From: Alkalicoccus luteus
GTDB lineage: Bacteria > Bacillota > Bacilli > Bacillales > Salisediminibacteriaceae
Assembly (NCBI RefSeq): GCF_012034335.1
Contig: NZ_JAATHJ010000003.1
Coordinates: 149,572-213,571, forward strand
DNA length: 64,000 nucleotides
Direction: 5' to 3'
Within the stretch, counting starts at the first letter, position 1; each line of letters begins with the position of its first letter. Under the pieces are notes generated by a model. That model searched no databases. It saw nothing but the letters and a program-made list of their open reading frames with translations, and had not been told where the DNA came from. The translations under genes were made by a program, and so were the position numbers. Positions 8,403-16,675 of the stretch are shown here, piece by piece.

Positions 8403-9383
8403 TTAATATACGCCGCGGATAAGATCATGTACTTCCTGTTCATAAAAATCATGCAATTTCTGCATTTCTTCATCGGAAAATCCTTTTACGCCAGCGGCCA
8501 TAATGTTTTCCATCGCCTGCTGTTCATTTTTGAATCCTGGAATTACTGACGAGACGGCATCATGCTCCAGCACCCATCGCAGTGCTGCTCTGCTCATACT
8601 ATGCCGCCCTTCCGCGATCCATTCCAGGCGTCTGCTCAGCTCTACCCCGGTTTCAAACGGTATGCCGGCAAATGTTTCTCCGACATTGAAAGCTTGTCCA
8701 TCTGCATTAAAGGAGCGATGGTCACCAGACTCAAACTGATGTCCCTGGCTGAATTTCCCCGTCAGCAGGCCGCTGGCAAGAGGTACTCTTGCTAAAATAC
8801 CCACCTGTTTGTCCAGTGCCTGTGGAAACAAATTCTGAACAGGCTTTTGTCTGAAGATGTTAAAAATAACCTGAAGCACGTCGACACCTTCATACTTCAT
8901 ACTTTCTAATCCTTCCTCTACGGTTTCCACGCTGACGCCGTAGCTTCTGATCAGACCTTCCCGTTTCAGCTTATCAAGCACAGCGAAAACACTGCCGTCC
9001 TGAATAATTTCAGGCGGCGGACAGTGAATCTGATACAGATCGAGTGTATCTCTTCCGAGCCGGCGGAGAGTGCCCTCCAGCCAGCTGCGAACGCTTTCTT
9101 CTTTATAAGTCTTGGGATCGTGAATGTCGCCGGCACGGCAAAACTTGCTTGCGATATAAATATCAGACCGGTCTGAGAAGGCCCTTTTCAGAAGCTCTTC
9201 TGCATGACCATCGCCATACACGTCAGCCGTATCAAAGAAATTGACGCCCTCGTCTGCGGCTACTTCCAGGCCCCTTAACGCCTCTGTGTCATCAGTTTTT
9301 CCCCATGAGCCTCCTGCTGCCCACGTACCGAAACCAATCTCGCTTACCTCCAGACCAGTTTTGCCAAGTTTTCGAAAACGCAT
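8403..9383 (-). CDS. Aldo/keto reductase family oxidoreductase
   Basis: This 326-residue NADPH-type reductase has the full catalytic tetrad: D51, Y56, K80 and H120 ('FFDTADVYG', 'IASKF', 'YQIHCPP'). The C-terminal 'SSVIPGFKNEQQ' segment is the usual cofactor-binding loop. The sequence is of the general stress / YhdN-like AKR type, with a physiological substrate that cannot be inferred. It starts 12 bases after a small conserved-looking gene on the same strand, so the two form an operon. Confidence 0.9.
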   Translation of the reverse strand: MRFRKLGKTGLEVSEIGFGTWAAGGSWGKTDDTEALRGLEVAADEGVNFFDTADVYGDGHAEELLKRAFSDRSDIYIASKFCRAGDIHDPKTYKEESVRSWLEGTLRRLGRDTLDLYQIHCPPPEIIQDGSVFAVLDKLKREGLIRSYGVSVETVEEGLESMKYEGVDVLQVIFNIFRQKPVQNLFPQALDKQVGILARVPLASGLLTGKFSQGHQFESGDHRSFNADGQAFNVGETFAGIPFETGVELSRRLEWIAEGRHSMSRAALRWVLEHDAVSSVIPGFKNEQQAMENIMAAGVKGFSDEEMQKLHDFYEQEVHDLIRGVY

Positions 9384-9395
9384 GCCACCATCTCC

Positions 9396-9719
9396 CTATT
9401 TTAAATGATCATATTTCTTCGCTTCCCTATCTAAAATTCGTTTTTCCAGCTGTTTGAATGCTTCAATAAAGTTGGTCGGATCCTGCTTTACTTGGTAGGA
9501 AAATACGCCTCTGCTTGTATGAACGTATAGCAGCGCCTCTGATTTCCCAAGTTCTCGGAACGACATATCAAAAATAATTTCAGCAGGAAATTCCCTGCGG
9601 TGTGTAACAAGCTTATCTTCATACAAATGCATAACCCGCTCATACTCAACATTCTGCTGATCAATAGAGGTTACTTCCCGTTCCACTTTGTAGTACGGGT
9701 GGCTTGCGAGCGGCTCCAT
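9396..9719 (-). CDS. Conserved-looking small cytoplasmic protein, unknown function
   Basis: The 107-residue protein has no membrane segment or signal peptide. The alternating strand-like pattern (VEREVTSID, FDMSFREL, ALLYVHTSRGVFSYQV) followed by a C-terminal helix (NFIEAFKQLEKRI) suggests a small PH-like or lipocalin-like beta domain, which is a guess from pattern only. GGAGGTGATC upstream is an excellent ribosome binding site. It is transcribed with the aldo/keto reductase. Confidence 0.6.
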   Translation of the reverse strand: MEPLASHPYYKVEREVTSIDQQNVEYERVMHLYEDKLVTHRREFPAEIIFDMSFRELGKSEALLYVHTSRGVFSYQVKQDPTNFIEAFKQLEKRILDREAKKYDHLK

Positions 9720-9839
9720 GGTCGGATCACCTCCTCATTCTTCCTTCATCGTACCGCTGTTTATATAAAATTTCCAACAGAATCATTATCATCTGCTAAA
9801 CTATTCAGTGTATCGAAATATGTGCGGGGAGTTTTTTAC

Positions 9840-11089
9840 ATGCAGTCCAAGCCTACCTTCTTTTACGGCTGGTATATCGTTCTCGTCGGGGCGCTGAGTC
9901 TGTTTTTTCCGGCCCCGGTCAAACTTGCTCCAACTCGGTCTTCATCGATTCCTACATAGCAGATTTTGCCTGGGAGCGATCTCTCGTATCAGGGATTTAT
10001 TCAGGAGCAACGCTGGCCGCAGGATTTCTGCTCTTTATAGCCGGCACATCGATCGACCGCTACGGCCAGCGCGCTGTTTCTTTAACGGTCAGTATTCTGC
10101 TGGCAGCCGCCTGCATCTGGAACAGCTTTGTTGTATCCCCTTGGATGCTGTTTATCGGATTCTTTTTGATTCGGCTGCTCGGCCAAGGTTCGATGACGCT
10201 TGTTCCCAATACTCTTATACCCCAGTGGTTTGCAGCCAAACGAGGCAGAGCCTTCAGTCTGATGATGATTGGCGGTTTTGCAGGCTCTGTTGTGTTCCCT
10301 CCGCTGAATGCGTGGCTCATTACATCATTCGGCTGGCAGACAGCCTGGCAGGTGCTGGGCGTTTCCATTCTGATTATTTTCGTACCAGCTGCCTTCTTTC
10401 TGATGAAGGATAGGCCGGCTCAGCTAGGTTTAAAACCTGATGGCGCTGATCCTGACGGAATTCGCAGCGGAGGCCATGATAAGGAAGTTTCCTGGACATT
10501 GAAAGAAGCTGCCCGCACGAGACAATTCTGGCTGCTTCTGCTCTGTACCGGAATCCCCTCCATGATCAATACCGAACTCACGTTTCATCTCGTATCTATC
10601 GCCGGAGAAGCAGATCTGGGAATTGGGACCGCAGCCTTCATACTGAGTCTGATGGCTGCGGTCGGGTTCCCTGTAACGCTCGCTGCAGGCTTTATATTAG
10701 AACGCGTCAGAATACGCTATGTGTTCGCTCTTGTGTTCATTGGCCAATTTATTTTTATTGCTGTGCTGCTTATGACGGGATCTTTTTACATGGCAGTTGT
10801 ATTTGGTCTTATCTGGGGATTTGTCGGCGGCCTGGAGCGAATTTGTATTTCCATGGTCTATCCAGAATATTTCGGTAAAACACATCTAGGCAGTATTAAG
10901 AGTATTGCCACCACGGTTACAGTTGCAGGCTCGGCATTCGGTCCGCTCCCTTTCGGTATTGCCTTCGATCTGTTTGGCGGCTATACGGAAATACTGCTGA
11001 TTATGCTGCTTTTCCCTGCTGTTGGGGCTGTCGCTTGCCTGCTGTCTCCTCCTCCTCTTAAACCCGGCACCGGAAGTGAGAAGACGTAA
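9840..11089 (+). pseudogene. MFS transporter (oxalate/formate antiporter-like) interrupted by a -1 frameshift
   Basis: Translation from ATG 9840 gives MQSKPTFFYGWYIVLVGALSLFF, a typical MFS first helix, and then runs out of frame to a stop at 9957. The remaining sequence continues in another frame from 9908 (SGPGQTCSNSVFIDSYIADF...) with no gap through helices 2-12 to 11089. The break lies in a six-T run (9903-9908); a seventh T would restore a 416-residue protein of normal MFS length. The 'IPQWFAAKRGRAFSLM' loop between helices is conserved as in monocarboxylate/oxalate-type MFS members. This may be an inactivating indel, a phase-variable homopolymer tract, or a sequencing error. Without a restored frame, only a C-terminal fragment from 10145 could be made. 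Confidence 0.82.
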
Positions 11090-11141
11090 GCTATATCTGC
11101 TATACTTTACTGTGCAGGCTACTTTAGAAAGGATGAACAGC

Positions 11142-11363
11142 ATGGATATTTTTACAGTGCCCAGCCCCGATGACCCGGGTATGGGATATGCCTATCTCGT
11201 GATGACGCTCGTATTTATTGCTGCTTCTTACAGCGTATACCGTTTTAAGAAGGCAAATCGTAAAAAAGAAAAACAGGCAGAAAATCTCCCTGTATATGAT
11301 ATGTATGAAACGAAGGAAGAGCATGATTCCAAAACCGATGCAAAAGGAGACCGCAGCGAATGA
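11142..11363 (+). CDS. Small single-span membrane protein upstream of pgeF
   Basis: The 73-residue protein has one hydrophobic helix (about residues 16-33) and a charged, Lys/Glu-rich tail. Of two nearby ATGs (11133 and 11142), the second has AGAAAGGA 8 bases before it. Its stop overlaps the start of pgeF by four bases (ATGA at 11360-11363), which implies translational coupling. Unknown function. Confidence 0.6.
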   Translation: MDIFTVPSPDDPGMGYAYLVMTLVFIAASYSVYRFKKANRKKEKQAENLPVYDMYETKEEHDSKTDAKGDRSE

Positions 11364-12172
11364 CAGAACCATTTGTGCAACACGGAAATCAGCTTTTAAT
11401 CGACCGCTGGATGAAGCATCTGCCAGATCTCTCTGCCGGCTTTACTACACGTCTTGGCGGCGTAAGCACAGGTCATTATGAATCCAATAACCTTGGACTT
11501 CATACAGACGATGATCCCGAACGGATTATCGCTAACCGCTACAGTACTGCCTCTGAAACAAATACTGATCTCAAACAGTGGGTGTTTGCCGATCAAACCC
11601 ACGAAGACCAAATTGTGAAGGTACCCCGGGCATTAGCCGGAAGCGGTTCGCTTGATTATGACGATACGATCAAGCGAACTGACGGATTTTATACAGATGA
11701 ACCTGGGGTGATGCTCTCGCTCGGGTTCGCAGACTGTGTTCCGCTTTATTTTATTCATGAGGGGAAAAAACTTGCAGGAACTGCGCACGCAGGCTGGAAA
11801 GGAACCGTCCGTAATATAGGCGGAAAGATGGTACGTCTCTGGTCAGAGTTCGAAGGTGTTCCCGCCGGTGAAATATACGCAGCAATCGGTCCGTCTATCG
11901 GCTCCTGCTGCTATCAGGTCGATCAGAAAGTAATCGATGAGCTGCAAAAAGTGCTTGCTGATTTTGAACCGTATTCAAAAAACGAAGATGGTACGTATCA
12001 GCTTCAGTTAAAAGAGGCCAACCGGCTTCTGCTGATTCAGGAAGGGATCCCACCCGAGAACATCCACGTTTCTTCCTGCTGTACGTCCTGTTCAGAAGAG
12101 CTCTTCTTCTCCCACAGACGGGATAAGGGGCTGACCGGCCGCATGCACTCATTTATCGGATTTACCCGCTGA
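11360..12172 (+). CDS. pgeF: Peptidoglycan editing factor PgeF / YlmD-type laccase-domain protein
   Basis: This 270-residue protein belongs to the YfiH/DUF152 Cu-polyphenol oxidase-like family, now associated with peptidoglycan precursor editing and purine nucleoside cleavage. The metal-binding residues are present: H81 in 'QTHEDQ', C126 in 'FADCVPL' and H143 in 'AHAGWKG'. The 'IGPSIGSCCYQV' and 'CTSCSEELFFSHRRD' signatures follow. It is coupled to a small membrane protein gene and ends at the terminator that element A has duplicated. In B. subtilis the homologue is ylmD near the division cluster, so this location differs. Confidence 0.9.
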   Translation: MTEPFVQHGNQLLIDRWMKHLPDLSAGFTTRLGGVSTGHYESNNLGLHTDDDPERIIANRYSTASETNTDLKQWVFADQTHEDQIVKVPRALAGSGSLDYDDTIKRTDGFYTDEPGVMLSLGFADCVPLYFIHEGKKLAGTAHAGWKGTVRNIGGKMVRLWSEFEGVPAGEIYAAIGPSIGSCCYQVDQKVIDELQKVLADFEPYSKNEDGTYQLQLKEANRLLLIQEGIPPENIHVSSCCTSCSEELFFSHRRDKGLTGRMHSFIGFTR

Positions 12173-12239
12173 CATAGCACTTGTGCTAAGAACGATCATA
12201 CAGCAGGTATGTCTTACTTCTTTTCATTAGCAAACAGGT

Positions 12240-12269
12240 TGAGCGGCTCTTACTAAAAAGAGCCGCTCC
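12240..12269 (+). terminator. Terminator of pgeF (left copy of a 30-bp duplication)
   Basis: A perfect stem GAGCGGCTCT / AGAGCCGCTC has the loop TACTAAAA. The same 30 bp recurs at 12998-13027 with one base changed, on the other side of element A. Confidence 0.85.
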
Positions 12270-12997
12270 CAGAGTGTTGATAAAGTAATTTAAGGTGAAT
12301 AAGATTGCATCTACCTGTATCTGCGGACACTCGCTTTCCGGAGGGAACGGGCTCAGCTAACCGCTTCCTCCTGCTGTCGGAAGCGCTGGATCTTCGCCTC
12401 GTTCTGATCCTCCAGGAGTCGAGGCCCTCCGATTCGGCAGCTGGCTGTCCGGTTGAAACCCTGTGATGGTTCACACGAGCTTGTTCCATATGGATGGAAC
12501 CTTTCGTTAGGCAACGCTTCGATGTCGAATAGGGATGCCAGTACGTCAACGTATCCACCAAAAAAAGCAAAAGAGACGCAGCGATAGGAACGTTTTTCTC
12601 CATTAAACAAATCCATTTCCCCTTCGTGTCTGGCGTGCCCGTGGAAGCCGCGCAGCCTGAAGATTCAGTGCCGTTCAGATCTGCGAACGCATAAACGCAC
12701 GAGCGGAGCCGGACCGGGTCTTAAAGGCTTCTCGTGAGAAGCCTGAGTCAGAGTGAAGCCTCATAGCCGTTCGATTTTGAACGGCATGAAAAGCGCGAGC
12801 GGAGCCGGACCGGGTCTTAAAGGCTTCTCGCGAGAAGCCTGAGTCCGAGTGAAGCCGCGCCATCTTACGTGCCTTTCTTCCCTTCATACAGGGGGTCACC
12901 CTGAGAAATAGCTGAAGGCAAGCTACCGCTGGTAAACAGAGGGGAAATACAATCAATCGAATAATCATGTAAGCTGATTGACTTTGTCAACAGCCTG
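12270..12997 (-). mobile_element. Element A: 728-bp non-coding TIR element inserted in a terminator
   Basis: The ends are CAGAGTGTTGATAAAGT and, on the other strand, CAGGCTGTTGACAAAGT, an imperfect 17-bp terminal inverted repeat (14 of 17 match). The element lies exactly between two copies of a 30-bp terminator (12240-12269 and 12998-13027, 29/30 identical). The reverse strand aligns over most of its length with element B at 55311-56057. No transposase frame is present, and the reading frames seen in A are not preserved in B, so I treat it as non-coding and non-autonomous. Confidence 0.82.
12669..12860 (-). repeat. Two tandem 96-bp modules inside element A
   Basis: The 64-bp cores at 12697-12760 and 12793-12856 are almost identical and recur with a 96-bp period. 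Each module contains a palindrome around AGGCTTCTCGCGAGAAGCCT and a second hairpin GCCGTTC / GAACGGC (12766-12785; diverged copy at 12670-12689). Element B holds the same 96-bp periodicity (GGCTTCACTCGGAC at 55462 and 55558). Confidence 0.8.
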
Positions 12998-13027
12998 TGA
13001 GCGGCTCTTACTAAAAAGAGCGGCTCC
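12998..13027 (+). terminator. Right copy of the duplicated pgeF terminator
   Basis: This 30-bp segment differs from 12240-12269 by one base, which puts a single mismatch in the stem. It lies just beyond the stop of the convergent flavoprotein gene, so before insertion one terminator probably served both genes. Confidence 0.75.
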
Positions 13028-13049
13028 TTTGTACACCGCAAGTTTCAAA

Positions 13050-14489
13050 TTAAGAATGCTTCGTTTTAAATGATCGTTTCGCTTTCAATGCTTTCTTTGA
13101 CAGGCCTGTTAGCGGGCTCTGGAAAAGCTTTTTTGTCCACCATGCATCCGACGTCTGTTTGACGATCTCCGTTCTGGCCGGATATGGATGAGTGATCGAG
13201 GAAAGATCCTTAAGCGGGTGGCCTTTTGCTTTCATCAGCACCATCGTCTGCATCCAGTCAGAAGCGTTTCGCCCTAAACCATGAGCTCCGAGTATTGTTC
13301 CATCCCGTTTTGTAATAACTTTAACAAACGAGTCCTCATCGCCCTCGGCAATCATTCTGTCTGCACCGCTTCCTCTGTAAACGTCATAATCTCCTCCTGT
13401 TTCTTGTGCAGCCTCGTCTTCCGTTAATCCTAAATGAAAGATTTCCGGATCGGTATAAAAACACCATGGCATATCGTCGTAGCTGATCTTTCTTCTTAAG
13501 CCAAACAGTGCATTCGCAATCACCGTCTTCCCTTCCTCACCCGCTCCGTGCGTAAATGGGAAACGGCCGTTCACATCCCCCACCGCATAAATGTGTGCGA
13601 CTTCGGTCTGGAGCTTGTCATTTACCTTTACCGCTCCGCCTTTTGTAAGGGAAAGGCCTGCTCTTTGCACGTGCAGACTTTTCGTATTGGGCTTTCTTCC
13701 TGCTGCAACGAACAGCGCATCAGCTTCAATATTCTCGCTGTGTCTGCCTTCTGTTTCAACAAATGTTTTATTGCCCTCCCGATAAACCTTCGAAGCTCTG
13801 GTGCCTGTCAGAATGCGCAGCTCCTTTTGAAGCGAAGTAACCGCCCGTGCTGCTATTTCACGATCTTCTTTGATGAGCAGATGGTCGGAATTTTCAAGTA
13901 CAGTCACTTCAGATCCGAGCCTGGAAAGCGCCTGCGCCATTTCCAGCCCGATCGGTCCGCCTCCAACCATGACAACCCGTTCCGGAAACTGGTTCGTGTA
14001 AAAAACGGATTCATTGGTCAATACTCGTATTTGCTCAATCCCTTCTATAGGAAGAATCGCAGGAGAAGATCCTGTCGCAATCACTATTTTTTCCCCCTCA
14101 AGCGACGGGCCGTCCTTGAGATCAATTCTGTTTTTACCTGCAAAAGAAGCTTCTCCTGTATAGACGTCAATGCCTTCCCGTTCAAAGCGCTCGTGGCTGT
14201 CATGTTCCTGAATCGTATCAACAGCCTGCTGAATAGATCCAGTCACTTTTTTCCAGTCAGGCTTTCCCGTAACCGATATACCAAAGCGTTTTGCAGCCTG
14301 CCGGGCATCGTGAACCTCCCGGGATGCTGCTATTAGTGCTTTCGAAGGGACACAGCCATAGTGCAGACAGTCGCCTCCGAGCTGAGCTTCTTTTTCGATA
14401 AGTGCTGTTTTAGCTCCGAACCTGGCTGCTCCGGAAGCTACCGTCAGCCCTCCGGAACCTCCCCCAATTACAATAACGTCATATTTCAT
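13050..14489 (-). CDS. FAD-dependent pyridine nucleotide-disulfide oxidoreductase (mercuric reductase / lipoamide dehydrogenase-like)
   Basis: The 479-residue protein has an N-terminal FAD-binding GGGSGG motif (residues 9-14), the redox-active disulfide C41-C46 in 'CLHYGCVPSK', an NAD(P)-binding GGGPIG at about 176-181 and a dimerisation domain with 'THPYPARTE' near the C-terminus. It overlaps the TVP38 membrane protein gene by four bases (ATGA). The TVP38-plus-flavoprotein pair is common, and some bacteria fuse the two, so this is probably a membrane-linked electron transfer or thiol/quinone reductase system and not the E3 subunit of a dehydrogenase complex. The electron acceptor is unknown. 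Confidence 0.88.
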   Translation of the reverse strand: MKYDVIVIGGGSGGLTVASGAARFGAKTALIEKEAQLGGDCLHYGCVPSKALIAASREVHDARQAAKRFGISVTGKPDWKKVTGSIQQAVDTIQEHDSHERFEREGIDVYTGEASFAGKNRIDLKDGPSLEGEKIVIATGSSPAILPIEGIEQIRVLTNESVFYTNQFPERVVMVGGGPIGLEMAQALSRLGSEVTVLENSDHLLIKEDREIAARAVTSLQKELRILTGTRASKVYREGNKTFVETEGRHSENIEADALFVAAGRKPNTKSLHVQRAGLSLTKGGAVKVNDKLQTEVAHIYAVGDVNGRFPFTHGAGEEGKTVIANALFGLRRKISYDDMPWCFYTDPEIFHLGLTEDEAAQETGGDYDVYRGSGADRMIAEGDEDSFVKVITKRDGTILGAHGLGRNASDWMQTMVLMKAKGHPLKDLSSITHPYPARTEIVKQTSDAWWTKKLFQSPLTGLSKKALKAKRSFKTKHS

Positions 14490-15157
14490 GAATCATCCGC
14501 CTCCCTCATTGTTTTCGCTGCTATTTTTTTGCGGAAGAAAAAGGGTATTGCACTGACAGCAATAAAAACAGCTGCCGCTCCGGCAATCAGCTGAATGCTG
14601 CCTTCCATAACGCTGGCTCCGAGAAAAGCATATGCAAATGCACCCGGGATAATGCCTAGAAGGGTACCGAAGAAAAATGCTTTAAGCTTCACTTTTGATA
14701 CGCCGCACAAATAGCTGATCATATCAAAATTAAAAATTGGAATCAGGCGTATCATCAATACGTATACGAATCCGTTACGCTCAAGCTGATGCTGCAGCTC
14801 TCTACCTCTTCCTTTCCATTCTTTTCCCGCAATATTTTTTCCTAATCTTTTTGCCACGATGAAAGAAAGGACAGCACCTGCTGTTGCACCCGTGACAATC
14901 AACAGTGTCCCGAACAAGGCTCCGAACATCAGTCCGCCGGCAAGTGACAAGACAGAAGCCGGAAACAGAATAAGCGGCCGCACGGTATATAAAACGACAA
15001 AAACAAGCGGTGCCCATACACCCGCTTCCCCTACCCATCGCTCAATCTCTTCCGGTGAAAGTTGAATATATTCCCTGTTTATATAAATCAGAACTCCTGC
15101 AGCTGCCAGCACAGCTGCAGCCTTTAACAGAAAAGATGTTGATAATATCTTTTTCAT
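14486..15157 (-). CDS. TVP38/TMEM64 family membrane protein (DedA-like)
   Basis: This 223-residue protein has five to six hydrophobic segments and the SNARE-associated/VTT domain signature: 'FPASVLSLAGGLMFGALFGTLL' (about residues 66-87) followed by 'RLIPIFNFDMISYLCGVSKV' (about 136-155). DedA/VTT proteins act as lipid flippases or scramblases or affect membrane energetics. It is the first gene of a two-gene operon with the flavoprotein. The two upstream cre-like boxes at 15225 and 15291 could affect it as well as ilvE. Confidence 0.88.
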   Translation of the reverse strand: MKKILSTSFLLKAAAVLAAAGVLIYINREYIQLSPEEIERWVGEAGVWAPLVFVVLYTVRPLILFPASVLSLAGGLMFGALFGTLLIVTGATAGAVLSFIVAKRLGKNIAGKEWKGRGRELQHQLERNGFVYVLMIRLIPIFNFDMISYLCGVSKVKLKAFFFGTLLGIIPGAFAYAFLGASVMEGSIQLIAGAAAVFIAVSAIPFFFRKKIAAKTMREADDS

Positions 15158-15224
15158 ACAATCACCTCACTGCTATCGTACCGAACGAAGGAGGAAAATG
15201 CTGTAACCGCGCTTACAGCGCTTT

Positions 15225-15238
15225 TGTAAGCGCTTTAA
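15225..15238 (+). promoter_or_regulatory. cre-like box (CcpA) 1
   Basis: TGTAAGCGCTTTAA matches the cre consensus TGWAARCGNTWNCW at 13 of 14 positions. It lies about 110 bp upstream of the ilvE -35 box, in the divergent region with the TVP38 gene. Confidence 0.55.
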
Positions 15239-15290
15239 AAATATTTACAAAACAAGTGTTTATTTCTGCTTTATCGCTACACAGCAGGCA

Positions 15291-15304
15291 TGTAAGCGAT
15301 TACG
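15291..15304 (+). promoter_or_regulatory. cre-like box (CcpA) 2
   Basis: TGTAAGCGATTACG matches the cre consensus at 13 of 14 positions and ends 46 bp upstream of the ilvE -35 box. In B. subtilis CcpA activates ilv-leu from an upstream cre site, so an activating role is plausible here. Confidence 0.6.
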
Positions 15305-15350
15305 ATAAGTCGGATTGTTTAGAAATGTTAGAATTATTAACAAACAGCGG

Positions 15351-15379
15351 TTGACTGCGCCTTATAAGGGGCGTAAGAT
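15351..15379 (+). promoter_or_regulatory. SigA-type promoter of the ilv-leu operon
   Basis: TTGACT (15351-15356) and TAAGAT (15374-15379) are separated by 17 bp. Transcription would start about 50 bp before the ilvE ATG. Confidence 0.65.
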
Positions 15380-15435
15380 AAGGCTCATCATCAACTTTCG
15401 TAAATATTCAATCTATTCAGAAAGGAGTGGACGGT

Positions 15436-16338
15436 ATGAGCAGTCAGTGGATTTATCTGAATGACCGCCTCGTTAAAAAAGAAGAGGCTGTCGTTTCTGT
15501 GTTTGACCATGGATTTCTCTACGGAGACGGCGTTTTCGAAGGGATCCGTGCTTACAGCGGAAACATCTTTAAACTTGATGAGCACCTGGACCGGCTGTAT
15601 GATTCGGCCCAGTCAATCATGATGACAATTCCATACACGAAGGAGGAAATGTCCTCCATTATTGTCGATACAATCCGCCAGAATGAGCTCGACTCTGCTT
15701 ATATCCGTGTTGTTGTCTCACGCGGTCCCGGCAACCTTGGGCTTGATCCTGCCAGCTGCAGCCGGCCTAATGTGATTATTATCGCTGAGGCACTCGCTCT
15801 TTTTCCGGAAGAACTATACCAGCGGGGCTTGAGAATGGGTTCTGTAGCGACCCGCCGCAACCGTCCCGATGTGTTGAGTCCGCAGGTGAAATCATTGAAC
15901 TATCTGAATAATATTCTGGTGAAACTGGAAGCGAACCAGGCAGGAGTCGACGAAGCTTTGATGCTTAACGACGAAGGGTACGTTACGGAAGGCTCTGCCG
16001 ATAACATTTTTATTGTCAAAAACGGACGCATTATTACTCCTCCCGTTTATTTGGGTGCTTTAGAAGGAATTACCCGCAACGCTATTATAGATCTGGCAGA
16101 TGAGCTCGGTTACAGCGTAGCGGAAACGCCATTTACACGACATGACGTATACACAGCTGACGAAGTGTTCTTAACTGGTACAGCTGTTGAAGTAATTGCA
16201 GTTATCGACGTCGATGGACGTAAAATCGCCGATGGACGGCCGGGTCACATTACAGGTCACCTGCTTTCGGAGTTTCGCAGAGTCACACACACTGACGGCG
16301 TGAAGTGTTACGCAAATCAGGCAGACGCAGTTTCCTGA
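15436..16338 (+). CDS. ilvE: Branched-chain amino acid aminotransferase
   Basis: This PLP enzyme transfers the amino group between glutamate and the 2-keto acids of valine, leucine and isoleucine. The 300-residue class IV fold shows 'FLYGDGVFEGIRAY', the PLP lysine at about K152 in 'VKSLNYLNN', and 'EGSADNIFIV'. The ATG at 15436 is chosen because AAAGGAG lies 8 bases upstream; a GTG three codons earlier is too close. It is the first gene of the operon, ahead of the T-box, so it can be transcribed even when the T-box terminates. Having ilvE at the head is not the B. subtilis arrangement. Confidence 0.93.
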   Translation: MSSQWIYLNDRLVKKEEAVVSVFDHGFLYGDGVFEGIRAYSGNIFKLDEHLDRLYDSAQSIMMTIPYTKEEMSSIIVDTIRQNELDSAYIRVVVSRGPGNLGLDPASCSRPNVIIIAEALALFPEELYQRGLRMGSVATRRNRPDVLSPQVKSLNYLNNILVKLEANQAGVDEALMLNDEGYVTEGSADNIFIVKNGRIITPPVYLGALEGITRNAIIDLADELGYSVAETPFTRHDVYTADEVFLTGTAVEVIAVIDVDGRKIADGRPGHITGHLLSEFRRVTHTDGVKCYANQADAVS

Positions 16339-16345
16339 AAATCAA

Positions 16346-16655
16346 ATACGTATAACTCGCTGATAGGAAAAAAGGCTGAAGATACGGCTGTCACAGAGAT
16401 CCGGGGATGGTGGAAACCCGGAACAGCTCCTTTAGACGACATCATCCTGGAGTGCCCCGCTGAACGCTTAAAACGCTTATAGGCCGGGCCGGGTGCACGC
16501 ACCCGTTATCAAATTTGGAGCACTTTTCTGCTCCGCAAGCCGGTATCTGCGAAGGTGCCGGGAATCCGGGTGGTACCGTGAAAGCAAAGCTTTTCTCCCC
16601 GCAGTCCGCTTCTCTATGAAGCGGCGCGTGTGGAGAAAAGCTTTTTTTATTTATT
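16346..16655 (+). promoter_or_regulatory. T-box riboswitch controlling ilvB and downstream genes
   Basis: This 310-bp leader between ilvE and ilvB contains the T-box motif GGGTGGTACCGTG (16568-16580), an AGAGA/GGTGGAA stem I region (16395-16415) and a terminator made of AAAGCTTTTCTCC (16587-16599) and GGAGAAAAGCTTTTTTT (16632-16648). Uncharged tRNA binding would stabilise the antiterminator and allow ilvBNC-leuABCD transcription. I could not fix the specifier codon: AUC (Ile) at 16441-16446 sits before CTGGAGT, and CUC (Leu) occurs at 16427. The B. subtilis ilv-leu leader uses a leucine codon. Confidence 0.92.
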
Positions 16656-16675
16656 CTGACTGGGAGGTTATAAAC

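Noticed and set aside
9925..10413. 162-residue frame overlapping the MFS gene
   Set aside because: It is out of frame with the transporter and has an Arg/Ser/Leu-rich composition typical of shadow frames.
12253..12968. Several 85-116 residue open frames inside element A
   Set aside because: The corresponding frames in element B differ in length and stop positions, and none has a convincing ribosome binding site; the shared peptide-like strings (e.g. MRLHSD) follow from DNA repeat identity.
16427..16446. Definite specifier codon of the T-box
   Set aside because: Both CUC and AUC fit the neighbourhood by eye; without a covariance-model fold the choice is not supportable.
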